Source: an uncultured Porphyromonadaceae bacterium
GTDB taxonomy: Bacteria > Bacteroidota > Bacteroidia > Bacteroidales > Muribaculaceae
Length of the DNA stretch: 41,440 nucleotides
Direction of reading: 5' to 3'
Assembly: GCA_947176585.1 (NCBI GenBank)
Contig: CAMWRI010000002.1
Coordinates: 1 to 41,440 of the forward strand
Made by a program: the position numbers and the translations under genes. The notes under the pieces are model-generated. The model worked only from the letters and a program-made list of their open reading frames with translations. It was not told the origin of the DNA and did not search any database. Within the stretch, counting starts at the first letter, position 1, and each line of letters begins with the position of its first letter. This document shows positions 34,401 through 41,407 of this stretch, piece by piece.

Positions 34401-36007
34401 TCTCGTTCTATACCTACGGCGACCTCGACCAGGACAACAACACTATCGAAGTCTATGCCTGCGAGGCCGGGTCCGACGACTGGCAGAAAGTGGCCGCCAC
34501 GGCAGTGGCCGACGTAGCGCCCAAGAACGAATGGGGCCTCGTTGTGGTTCCCCTCGATCAGTATGCCGGCAAGACCGTGCAGCTGCGCATCGCAGCCACC
34601 ACCGTGTCGAGCTACTACACGTTCGTCGACCGCCTGCACGCAGGTTCGCTGCTCGACTTCGACCTCTCGGCAGGTGTCATCACCGCTCCTGAATACGTGA
34701 ATGCCGGTGCTGCCTACACCGCCTCCGTCAAGGTGACGAACGAAGGCGTCAAGGCCGTGGAATCCTACACCGTGGAGATGCTCGTGGACGGCACCGCCGC
34801 AGCCACCCGCACCATGAGCGGCCTGCAGGCCGGACACTCGGCAGTTGTGAGCTTCGACATCACCATGAGCCCCATAGCCACCGAAGCCGTGGAACTCACC
34901 GCAGTGGTGAAATACAGCGGCGACCAGAACGCCGATAATGACGAGACCGCCGAGGGCGCCACGGTGAAGCCCCGCGTGAGCACGCTGCCGCGCGTGACCG
35001 ACCTCTCCGGCGAGAGCGGCGCCGATGGTGTGGAACTCAGCTGGACCGAGCCCGATCTCACTGCCTCCGGTACACCCGTGACCGTTGACTTCGAGGATGG
35101 CGATTCCTGGGCACAGGAATATGAAGGCTGGACTTTCGTCGACCTCGACCAGAGCGCCGTGGGCGGCTTCCAGAACGGTAATATCCCCGGCATCACGCCC
35201 GGAAGCAGCCTGGCTTCGTTCTTCGTGTGGGATTCCTCGGACTACAACGAGAAATTCGAGGCCCACAGCGGCCATAAGTATCTCGTGGCCATGTATCGCA
35301 ACGACGACGAAACTACCGACGACTGGGCCATCTCGCCCGAGCTCTCCGGCCACGCCCAGACGGTGACTTTCTGGGCCAAGAGCTATCAGCCCGCATATCC
35401 CGAGAAAATCGAGCTGTACTACAGCACCGGCGGCGTTGATCCAGCCGACTTCATCAAGGTGGGCGAGACCGTGGAGGCCGTGCCCGGCGAATGGACCGAA
35501 TACAGCATCGAGGTGCCTGAAGGCGGCCGCCGCTTCGCCGTGCGCAGCTGCGCCACCGGATCGTTCCTGCTGATGATGGACGACTTCACCTTCGTGCCCG
35601 GAATCTCGGCAAGCCTGAGCATCGCCGGCTACGACGTGTATCGCGACGGCGAGAAGATCACCGAGGAGCCCGTGGGCGAGTGTGAGTACACCGACACCGA
35701 AGCTACCGACGGCGAGCACAGCTACGTTGTAGTGACTGTCTACAGCATCGGCAGCTCCGCTCCCTCCAACGCAGTGACCATAGAATACGACGGCATAACC
35801 GACGCTACCGCGGCCGGCATCGCCATCACCGCAGGCAAGGGCACCATCACCGTGACGGGCGCCGAGGGCAAGCTCCTCACCGTGGCCGCCGCCGACGGCA
35901 AGCTCTACTTCAACGGTGCAGCAGCCGCCACGCAGACCATCGCCGCTCCCGCCGGCATCTACGTGGTGAAGGCCGGACAGAAGATCGCCAAGGTGGCTGT
36001 GAAATAA
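31487..36007 (+). CDS. Giant multidomain secreted protein with T9SS C-terminal domain
   Basis: A 1506-residue exported protein. Residues 1-25 are a signal peptide (ending APQAQAQ). Residues ~50-320 resemble a beta-propeller (repeated TxxGxIYAL/GQLYAVD patterns). After that come alternating fibronectin-III-like domains and three beta-sandwich modules with a DxDxxGW.D or IDGNGDGTVWD core, like cleaved-adhesin/choice-of-anchor domains (~545-690, ~895-1040, ~1190-1350), plus a CARDB-like stretch (~1045-1150). The last ~75 residues (ending GIYVVKAGQKIAKVAVK) match the T9SS type A sorting domain pattern, so PorV and PorU in this window are expected to handle it. No catalytic motif was recognised. 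It follows the Sus operon, but behind a terminator and its own promoter. Adhesion or surface binding is the best guess. Confidence 0.9.
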   Translation: MKKVISFVGSAVLALAMLLAPQAQAQNYRKLTEKSTEDSHRVTPAAPRALNVPEARKSHRPGATPSLKQAIRATGLRKAPRGLRAAAGAEFPELRGSVTYSYDDDTSLGLYSIAEDASISLLERGVLARAGGAALNGVYYCIDVFTLFGMDIVTVYLYDVETGEEINHFSGDEDNIYLDMAGDPTSGIIYALGINEAGTSVQLLKVAITETSITNTVVGDLPGYWSGLACDAQGQLYAVDQYSGDDLAEPGNLYKLNKLTAEPTLVGSTGMYPYYSGSATIDTRSGRMFWTVCPLAPAGREEETHLCEVNLATGAATLLGTFPGEEQVQGLFVKLPLAEPGAPDTATDLTATFASGSFSGTLQFTAPATTFDGTPGTGALSYEVGIEGMTIRSGSASWGETLTVPVTLAASGEYTFSVVMSNAAGAGPAAKTTTYVGMGVPVTTVATLSYFNGQMQLSWTPVAATVGGIGHIDPAAVTYTVTRFPDDEVVYEGSATTFSEAVEEPATLTQYYYTVVAHCGDLSSAAATSNAIALGSIRPPYSNSFDNAASLEGFTIIDGNGDGTVWDVDGGHARMKYNSYVDMDDWMITPGIRMEAGKSYKVTFEASTNLYDERVEAKWGMQPTVAGMTETLVPPTDLEGATYAYTSLELGDYITPAITGTYYIGIHGMSDADSYWLYIDNLSIAAAVSGAAPGLVTDFKALTDPDGAFKTTVSFKAPTVTQDGDPLSSITEIEVMRGGETVKTFTTVQPGQECSFVDEVGESGTVTYTAVASNEEGAGSPETTSTFVGIDTPAAPTGLKITESAAEPGVITVSWDAVTTDRNGQPINPALVTYRLAQYEDDYGWVDFKTDLTETSVTFRAVEEGDQEFVQYAVYSDTKGGTNGAATEIAAVGTPYPGLDESFEAGSPSYVWGVNYATANARWTIYTDASISGMTSFDSDGGYAGMQCYVENGTSSLISGKISLEGCTNPGFSFYTYGDLDQDNNTIEVYACEAGSDDWQKVAATAVADVAPKNEWGLVVVPLDQYAGKTVQLRIAATTVSSYYTFVDRLHAGSLLDFDLSAGVITAPEYVNAGAAYTASVKVTNEGVKAVESYTVEMLVDGTAAATRTMSGLQAGHSAVVSFDITMSPIATEAVELTAVVKYSGDQNADNDETAEGATVKPRVSTLPRVTDLSGESGADGVELSWTEPDLTASGTPVTVDFEDGDSWAQEYEGWTFVDLDQSAVGGFQNGNIPGITPGSSLASFFVWDSSDYNEKFEAHSGHKYLVAMYRNDDETTDDWAISPELSGHAQTVTFWAKSYQPAYPEKIELYYSTGGVDPADFIKVGETVEAVPGEWTEYSIEVPEGGRRFAVRSCATGSFLLMMDDFTFVPGISASLSIAGYDVYRDGEKITEEPVGECEYTDTEATDGEHSYVVVTVYSIGSSAPSNAVTIEYDGITDATAAGIAITAGKGTITVTGAEGKLLTVAAADGKLYFNGAAAATQTIAAPAGIYVVKAGQKIAKVAVK

Positions 36008-36028
36008 TCCACGCCACATCCCTATAGA

Positions 36029-36065
36029 AACCTCCCCCGGCTTCGTGCCGAGGGAGGTTTTTTTT
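36029..36065 (+). terminator. Intrinsic terminator of the large secreted protein gene
   Basis: AACCTCCC and GGGAGGTT pair, with CGGC/GCCG continuing the stem around a 5-nt loop (one C-A mismatch), followed by eight T. Confidence 0.93.
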
Positions 36066-36110
36066 ATAAGTCTTATAAGTCTTATAAGTTTTATAAATCT
36101 TATAAATTTT
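36066..36110. repeat. 9-nt repeat array, five units, running into a gene
   Basis: ATAAGTCTT twice, then ATAAGTTTT, ATAAATCTT and ATAAATTTT, directly behind the terminator. Its last 11 bases form the stop codon and final codons of the GNAT gene on the other strand. Confidence 0.85.
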
Positions 36111-37065
36111 CTCGGTGCTCCGGCTCTATTTCCAGCCGGTAGGCTTGGGTGATGGTGCAGCGGCCGCCCGCCTGGGCCTTGTGCACGTCGAGGCTGTCGT
36201 TGAGCACGCGGCCGCCCTGCTCGGTGGATATGCCGAAGTCGAAATAGCGGGCGCCGCTGTGGGAGGCCTCGGTGATCACGTGGTGGTATAGCGCGGGCAG
36301 CAGGCGCTCGCGGCGGGCTTCGTCGCCGGCGGCGATGTACTGCGAGTGCACCACGCGGCCCGTGTCGTACACCACCATGCCTGCCAGCATGCGCCCGTCG
36401 CGGGTGGCGGCGTATAGGCGGATGTTGCCGGGGAAGCGGTGCCGCAGCAGCTCCATTTCCTGAAGGGAGTGCACGGGGGCCACGTCGTGGCGCGCGGCCA
36501 GCACGGCTGTGAGCAGCTGCCAGAACTCGTCCCAGGCCTCGGAGGGGCCGAATTGCACATCGCTGCGTGCCGCGCGGTTGATCACGTTGTGGCTGTTTCG
36601 GTCGAGCAGCGGGGGTGCCTGCAGGTCGATCGTGGAGGATGCTCCCGTGGCACACACGGCTGCTCCCATGCGCCACAGGGCGTACAGGTCTTCCTCGGCG
36701 GGCTGGCGGTGGTAGATGTGGGGCACGGGGCGGTAGATGAGTTCGGTGAGTCCTTCGCCGCGCATGTGTTCGGCGAGGAGGCCGAAAATTTCGAGCATCA
36801 CGGCAGCCGTGACACGGCGCTGCGCCATGAGCCAGCCGCCGTAGCTCAGGCCGTTGTGGCTGGCCAGCACTGTGCCGGAGGTGTGGGCCGGAAGCACGGC
36901 CAGCAGGCGCCCGGCATGATCGCTGGCCATCAGGGAATGGTCCGCGAAGCGGTGGGCGTGGTAGTCCATGTAGGCGCGGCGATGCAGGAAGGTGCCGTTG
37001 CGGGAGGCGTCCACGAAGGCGTCCCACTCGGCGGCGCGGGCCGGTGTGTAGCGCTCTATGGTCAT
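36100..37065 (-). CDS. GNAT-family acetyltransferase (FemAB-like fold)
   Basis: A 321-residue cytosolic protein with the double-GNAT look of FemAB/GNAT-like proteins: IERYTPARAAEWDAFVDASRNGTFLHRRAYMDYH (3-36) and a second half around residues 150-300 with GRMLAGMVVYDTG and YFDFGISTEQGGRVLNDSL. Such proteins transfer acetyl or aminoacyl groups to diverse substrates; the substrate here is unknown. The ATG overlaps the YrdC gene stop (ATGA), and the stop and final two codons lie in the 9-nt repeat array. It is the last gene of a five-gene overlapping row. Confidence 0.85.
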   Translation of the reverse strand: MTIERYTPARAAEWDAFVDASRNGTFLHRRAYMDYHAHRFADHSLMASDHAGRLLAVLPAHTSGTVLASHNGLSYGGWLMAQRRVTAAVMLEIFGLLAEHMRGEGLTELIYRPVPHIYHRQPAEEDLYALWRMGAAVCATGASSTIDLQAPPLLDRNSHNVINRAARSDVQFGPSEAWDEFWQLLTAVLAARHDVAPVHSLQEMELLRHRFPGNIRLYAATRDGRMLAGMVVYDTGRVVHSQYIAAGDEARRERLLPALYHHVITEASHSGARYFDFGISTEQGGRVLNDSLDVHKAQAGGRCTITQAYRLEIEPEHRENL

Positions 37066-37670
37066 CCCTCGAATTCTATGGGGCCATCGCGCAGCACCTC
37101 CGGGGAGGAGCTGTCGCTGAGGTCGATTATGGCCGTGCCCTGCGCGGCGCCCGTGCCGCCGTCGATCAGCAGCTGCGCGTCGTTGGCGTAGTGCATGGCT
37201 ATGCTTTCAGGCTCGGCGGCTTCCTCGGGGTCGGAGAGCGCCACCGAGGTACACATCAGCGGATTTCCAAGTCCCTCGGCCAGAGCGCGGGCTATTGGGC
37301 TGCCGGGCACTCGCAGGCCTATGGTCTTGCGTCCCTTGAATATGCGTGGCAGGCGCAAGGCTGCGGGCAGCAGGAATGTGAAAGGCCCCGGCAGATAGTG
37401 GCGCAGGGTGCGGAATGCGGTGTTGTCGATGCGCACGTAGTCCGCGGCCTGGCTCAGATCGGCGCACACGAGCGATAGCGGGTGCTTCCCCGGCTCTATC
37501 CCCTTGATGCCGCACATGCGCTCGATAGCGCGGTGGTTGAGGGCGTCGCATCCCAGGGCGTATAGCGTGCCCGTGGGGAAGATTATCACGCCGCCGTCGC
37601 GCAGCGTGTCCACGGCCTCGGAGATGTAGCGGCCGTCGGGATTGTCGGAATATATGCGCAGAATTTTCAT
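37062..37670 (-). CDS. Sua5/YciO/YrdC-family protein
   Basis: A 202-residue YrdC-domain protein. The family includes TsaC/Sua5, which makes threonylcarbamoyl-AMP for the t6A base of tRNA, and YciO, of less certain role. Diagnostic segments are GGVIIFPTGTLYALGCDA (26-43), KGIEPGKHPLSLVC and LPGPFTFLLPAA, with a final VPGSPIARAL. The Sua5 C-terminal domain is missing, so it is the short TsaC/YciO type; I cannot decide between them without alignment. It overlaps the B3/B4 gene and the GNAT gene by 4 nt each (ATGA). Confidence 0.88.
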   Translation of the reverse strand: MKILRIYSDNPDGRYISEAVDTLRDGGVIIFPTGTLYALGCDALNHRAIERMCGIKGIEPGKHPLSLVCADLSQAADYVRIDNTAFRTLRHYLPGPFTFLLPAALRLPRIFKGRKTIGLRVPGSPIARALAEGLGNPLMCTSVALSDPEEAAEPESIAMHYANDAQLLIDGGTGAAQGTAIIDLSDSSSPEVLRDGPIEFEG

Positions 37671-38338
37671 CGAGAGGGGCTGTGGGTGGTGATTTTTATA
37701 TCAGTGGCGCCGGCATATTGCTCCAGCAGGCGGCGCATCTCGGCCTCGAAAGCATCATCGCCGGCTTCGGAGGTGCCGTAGATGTTCACGGTCATGAGCA
37801 GGCGCGATGTGGCGGGGCTCATCTTGGTGCGCTCGTTGTCGCTCGTGGGCGTGCCGAATCCTCCCGTGGCATCGCGCCACACGGGCAGGCCGTCGATATT
37901 GAGCTCGCCGCGGCCTATGGCGGCGTAGGGCTCGCCGGCGCGTCCGCGTCCCAGCTCTATGGCATCGCCGTCCACAGCGTCGGCATCGAAGCCGCCTATG
38001 CTGTGGCCGGAACGTAGCGAGAGCAGATTGATGAGGTCGACGAGCGCCGTGGTGCGGTACAGCTCCATTCCCTTGACGGCGCGTCGGGCGAGTGCCTCTG
38101 CCGAGGGACGGTAGCGGTTGGGATCCTTGCCCAGGGCCTTATACGCCGCGCGTGTGGCTGCGATGGCAGGGCGCTTGTTCACGGCCTCCATGGGAGTGCC
38201 CTCGAGCGCGGCGCACGCGGCGGTGATTTCCTGCCACAAGGCATCGGATGTGGGGCCGTTGTGCACGGCGGCTTCCACCACCATCACCCGCATCTGCGGT
38301 GCGGCGGCAGCGATTTCGGGAGAAAAACTTATCTTCAT
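37667..38338 (-). CDS. B3/B4 domain (tRNA-binding domain) protein
   Basis: A 223-residue stand-alone B3/B4 domain, the module of the phenylalanyl-tRNA synthetase beta subunit involved in editing and recognition. Signatures are YKALGKDPNRYRPSAEAL (65-83) and LVDLINLLSLRSGHSIGGFDADAV. Free-standing members may hydrolyse mischarged aminoacyl-tRNA or bind RNA, but this is not proven. It overlaps ribF and the YrdC gene by 4 nt each (ATGA). Cytoplasmic. Confidence 0.88.
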   Translation of the reverse strand: MKISFSPEIAAAAPQMRVMVVEAAVHNGPTSDALWQEITAACAALEGTPMEAVNKRPAIAATRAAYKALGKDPNRYRPSAEALARRAVKGMELYRTTALVDLINLLSLRSGHSIGGFDADAVDGDAIELGRGRAGEPYAAIGRGELNIDGLPVWRDATGGFGTPTSDNERTKMSPATSRLLMTVNIYGTSEAGDDAFEAEMRRLLEQYAGATDIKITTHSPSR

Positions 38339-39243
38339 GATCGGGCTCTAAGAATTTCAATGGTACGGAGCCGGTCGGCCTCGAGTTGCGCGCGCAGCTC
38401 GTCGGTGGAGCCGAATCTGCGTTCCGGGCGCAGGCGCTGCACGAAGCCCAGCTCCAGACGGTGGCCGTAGAGATCGGCATCGGGAGCGTCTATCAGATGC
38501 GCCTCCACGCTCAGGGCCGGCGCGGCGGAAGTGTCCACCGTGGGGCGCACGCCTATGTTGACCATGGCCGGCACGCCCGCGGCACCGTCCACGGATGCCA
38601 GGGCGGCATACACGCCCTGCGCGGGGAGCAGGCGGCAGGCGGGCGGCAGCACGTTGGCCGTGGGGAAGCCCAGGGTGTGGCCCAGGCGGCGTCCGTGCAC
38701 CACCGGTCCCCCTATGCTGTAGCTGCGCCCCAGCATGGCTGCGGCGCGGTCCACGCTGCCTTCGGCTATAAGCTCGCGCACGTGGGAGCTCGATGCCGTC
38801 ACGCCGTCGATGAGGCGCGGTGCCACGTGCACCACGCGCATCCCTGCCTCGCGGCCCAGTTCGTCGTAGGCCCCGCGTTCGCGTGGGCCGTCGCAACCGA
38901 AGCGGTTGTCGTAGCCCATCACCATAGTGGCCACTCCGTGGCGGTCGCGCAGGCGGCGCAGGAATTCGGCGGCGGGCACGCCGCGCATCTCGGCGAAGTC
39001 GAGCATGCACACTGTGGCGTCGGGCATATATTCGCGGATCAGAGCCTCTTTTTCTTCGGCGGTGGTGAGCAGCGCCGGGGCGTCGGCGGGGCGCAGGACC
39101 GACACGGGATGGTTCCTGAAGGTGAAGATCACGGGGCGGCCGCCGGTGCGGGCTGCCTCACGGCGCACGGCGTCCATGATGTCGCGGTGGCCGCGGTGCA
39201 CGCCGTCAAACATTCCCACTGCCGCTGCATTCATCTGCTTCAT
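38335..39243 (-). CDS. ribF: Bifunctional riboflavin kinase/FAD synthetase
   Basis: A 302-residue enzyme making FMN from riboflavin and FAD from FMN. The FAD synthetase domain has GMFDGVHRGHR (10-20) and the SSSHVREL switch (151-158); the riboflavin kinase domain has GRRLGHTLGFPTAN (184-197) and ends normally. The usual GHDFRFG motif reads GYDNRFG (110-116). The ATG at 39241-39243 is preferred (TGATG overlap with the HAD stop); the track uses a GTG one codon earlier. It overlaps the B3/B4 gene as ATGA. Cytoplasmic. Confidence 0.93.
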   Translation of the reverse strand: MKQMNAAAVGMFDGVHRGHRDIMDAVRREAARTGGRPVIFTFRNHPVSVLRPADAPALLTTAEEKEALIREYMPDATVCMLDFAEMRGVPAAEFLRRLRDRHGVATMVMGYDNRFGCDGPRERGAYDELGREAGMRVVHVAPRLIDGVTASSSHVRELIAEGSVDRAAAMLGRSYSIGGPVVHGRRLGHTLGFPTANVLPPACRLLPAQGVYAALASVDGAAGVPAMVNIGVRPTVDTSAAPALSVEAHLIDAPDADLYGHRLELGFVQRLRPERRFGSTDELRAQLEADRLRTIEILRARS

Positions 39244-39866
39244 CACAGGCCGTTTTCCTTAAGAATGTCGGTGAATTCGCGTCCCGGAGCCACGTGCAGG
39301 CCTCCGAATCCCAGGGCACGGGCGGCGGCCACGTTGGCCTCGCTATCGTCGAGAAAGGTTGTCTCCTCCGGATTGATTCCCAGGTGCTCAGCAGCGTAGC
39401 GGAAGATTTCGGGCGACGGCTTCAGCGATTTGGCCTCGAACGACGTTACGATGCCGTCGAAGTAGGCCGTGATGTCGAGGCCCTCGGCGCGGAAAGCGCG
39501 GTCGATGCGGTCGCGCCACATTATTTCGTTGGTGTTGCTGAGCAGGTAGATTCCGTAGCGGCGCCGAAGCTCGCGCAGTGCGCGCAGGCGTTCCACGGGG
39601 ATGCCCACCAGGAAGGCGTTGAAAGCGCGGTCGATGCGTCCGTCGTCGGCTCCGCCGGGAATCAGGCCGCTTACGATCTCATGAAACGCATCCGCATCGA
39701 TGCGTCCCGCCTCTATATCGCCGAAAGGGCCTTGCTGGCCATAGTCGCCCAGAAATTCGGCAGCCTTTTCGAATCCCAGGCGCCGGAAGGAACGCACGCA
39801 GCGCTCGCGGTCGATGTCCATAATGACGCCGCCCAGGTCGAAAAGCAGGTTCTTGCAGTGTGTCAT
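39243..39866 (-). CDS. HAD-family hydrolase
   Basis: A 207-residue haloacid-dehalogenase-superfamily hydrolase, probably a sugar- or nucleotide-phosphatase. Motif I is FDLGGVIMDID (Asp10), motif II SNTNE, the lysine is in KPSPEIF, and motif III is FLDDSEAN. The track ORF starts at 39923, but its extra 19 residues cross the -7 box at 39881-39888, so the ATG of 39864-39866 is used; the leader is then under ~10 nt. It opens the five-gene overlapping row that includes ribF, so a link to flavin phosphates is possible but unproven. Confidence 0.92.
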   Translation of the reverse strand: MTHCKNLLFDLGGVIMDIDRERCVRSFRRLGFEKAAEFLGDYGQQGPFGDIEAGRIDADAFHEIVSGLIPGGADDGRIDRAFNAFLVGIPVERLRALRELRRRYGIYLLSNTNEIMWRDRIDRAFRAEGLDITAYFDGIVTSFEAKSLKPSPEIFRYAAEHLGINPEETTFLDDSEANVAAARALGFGGLHVAPGREFTDILKENGL

Positions 39867-39880
39867 AGACAATTTTGACG

Positions 39881-39888
39881 CAAAGTTA
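39881..39888 (-). promoter_or_regulatory. -7 box of the HAD-ribF operon; sets the start
   Basis: Minus-strand TAACTTTG, a perfect TAnnTTTG, 14 nt before the ATG at 39866. It lies inside the longer track ORF and therefore excludes that start. Confidence 0.65.
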
Positions 39889-39910
39889 CAAAAAATAAAT
39901 CTTATATAAG

Positions 39911-40004
39911 AAATCTCGCGCATATTCAGGGAAATCTCGCGCAGAGCCGCAGAGATTTTTTTTGATTATCAGGTTTATAAATCTTATAAGTCTTATAAAT
40001 CTTA
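39911..40004. repeat. Hairpin element with AAATCTCGCGC arms, copy 2, cut by the IS
   Basis: 39911-39955 is identical over 45 bp to the reverse complement of 31372-31416. An A/T tract and four 9-nt units (ATCAGGTTT, ATAAATCTT, ATAAGTCTT, ATAAATCTT; 39968-40003) follow, as in copy 1. The second arm that copy 1 has is missing: the sequence passes straight into the IS end at 40005. Confidence 0.85.
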
Positions 40005-40046
40005 TATTGCTGTCCGATAAAAATCCTATCAACTCATAAAGCAAGG

Positions 40047-40086
40047 CTCGAACACTGAATTTATGGTGCTCGAGTTTGTTTTTTCG
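40047..40086 (+). terminator. Terminator-like hairpin at the left IS end
   Basis: CTCGAACAC and GTGCTCGAG form a 9-bp stem with one mismatch and a 10-nt loop, followed by TTTGTTTTTT on the plus strand. It would stop transcription entering the IS from the left. Confidence 0.55.
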
Positions 40087-40100
40087 ATTTATAAGCCCCC

Positions 40101-41330
40101 TCAGTCAAAAAGAGATGGGATCGGAGGGGCTCCTGATGCTTCGGAAAGTATAATTTCCCACTCCTTTTCGGGGTTATTGAACAGACTGTAGAAGTCTACG
40201 TAGTACATGAGGGTGATTCTGACCATGGTTGCCAGTCCTGAGAAGCTCCACCGGCGTTTGAGCCCTTTCTGCATTACCATAAGCAGCAAGTTTGCTATGA
40301 GCGTCACCCAAATCTGTATCTTGATAGCGTTGGCACTCTCGCCGTAGAAGTATTTCAGCGGGAAGTTCTGTTTCATCTGCTTGAAAAGCAGTTCTATCTC
40401 CCACCGTTTACGGTATATCTCGATGATTTCGTCAGGGTCTGAGTCCATATCGTTGGTCAGCAAGGGGATCAGCTTGTGTTTTTCTACATTGACATGAGTG
40501 ATTATCCGAGCCTTGTGTCTGATGGTCTCACCTCCTTTTAGCTGTTTGGTAAACTCCACTACTTGTATTCTGACTTCCATAAGACCATCCTTGGTCTGGT
40601 ACATCATATCTTCCAAGACAGTGTATTTCAGGCTTTTCTTGAGCTTTGTAACATATATGACTCCACGCTCTGTAAGCTGCTGAAACTTTTCGTAGTCAAT
40701 ATACGCCCTGTCCATAGCCACGATGTCTCCTTTACAAAGGGTCGACGGTTTGAGCATGAAAGAATCGTTTGTAGCCGCCGAGGTGAACTTTATATCAGAC
40801 GGCACGCCCTCGTTGGCATGGATGACCGTGTGTACCTTGATGCCCCCTTTCTTTTTCCCTATTTTAGGATGGCGACCGACACCCTTGAAAAGCAGGTTGG
40901 AGAACAGGGTGATGGTCGTGGAGTCTATGATCTGGAGACGTTTCATCCATTTCGGGGTCTTGTCGCTCCTGCTGTCCGAGGAAAGAACATGGCGGTAAGT
41001 GCCGTATAAATCACGGTATATGGCCTCGAATATGGCTTCCGGACGCCTCTTGTTCGCATCGGCCAGTGTGCTGCGTCCGATTTTGAACGTGATACCCAGA
41101 TGTGCCAGTTTACGTGTCTCAGCAAGCAGACTGGATGTTATCTCCCGCAATGAGTCGAAGCGGAGGATAACAGCATATAGCATCACTACCAGGTGGATCC
41201 AGCAGTTGAAGCGTTTTGTGTATCTCTCTCCTCCATTTTCTCGGCTATAAGCGAGAATTTTTGACTTATCAAGCAATTTTATTACCTGACCATAGAGCGG
41301 CTGTCCGCTAAAATGACTATTTTTGCGCAT
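40101..41330 (-). CDS. IS4-family transposase
   Basis: A 409-residue DDE transposase with an N-terminal DUF4372-like region (FSGQPLYGQVIKLLDKSKI) and an IS4-type catalytic core. The first Asp is in LQIIDSTTITLFS, the second in VAMDRAYIDYEKF, and the Glu lies in the Y-(2)-R-motif EIYRKRWEIELLFKQMKQ. Reading frame is intact, so the element may be active. Its A/T-richer codons differ from the chromosomal genes around it, as expected for a transferred element. Confidence 0.95.
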   Translation of the reverse strand: MRKNSHFSGQPLYGQVIKLLDKSKILAYSRENGGERYTKRFNCWIHLVVMLYAVILRFDSLREITSSLLAETRKLAHLGITFKIGRSTLADANKRRPEAIFEAIYRDLYGTYRHVLSSDSRSDKTPKWMKRLQIIDSTTITLFSNLLFKGVGRHPKIGKKKGGIKVHTVIHANEGVPSDIKFTSAATNDSFMLKPSTLCKGDIVAMDRAYIDYEKFQQLTERGVIYVTKLKKSLKYTVLEDMMYQTKDGLMEVRIQVVEFTKQLKGGETIRHKARIITHVNVEKHKLIPLLTNDMDSDPDEIIEIYRKRWEIELLFKQMKQNFPLKYFYGESANAIKIQIWVTLIANLLLMVMQKGLKRRWSFSGLATMVRITLMYYVDFYSLFNNPEKEWEIILSEASGAPPIPSLFD

Positions 41331-41369
41331 AGTTTAGAATATGTTTTGGCGAACACAAACTAAACAAAA

Positions 41370-41407
41370 AGGGTCGAATCCTGCAAATGGATTCGACCCT
41401 AATTTTT
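41370..41407. terminator. Bidirectional terminator at the right IS end
   Basis: AGGGTCGAATCC and GGATTCGACCCT form a perfect 12-bp stem with a 7-nt loop. AATTTTT follows on the plus strand and TTTTTG on the minus strand, so it should work both ways and shield the transposase gene from outside promoters. Confidence 0.75.

Noticed and set aside
33071-37027. 1318-aa minus-strand ORF
   Set aside because: Spans antisense of the large secreted protein and an alternate frame of the GNAT gene; crosses the terminator and repeat array at 36029-36110, so not one gene.
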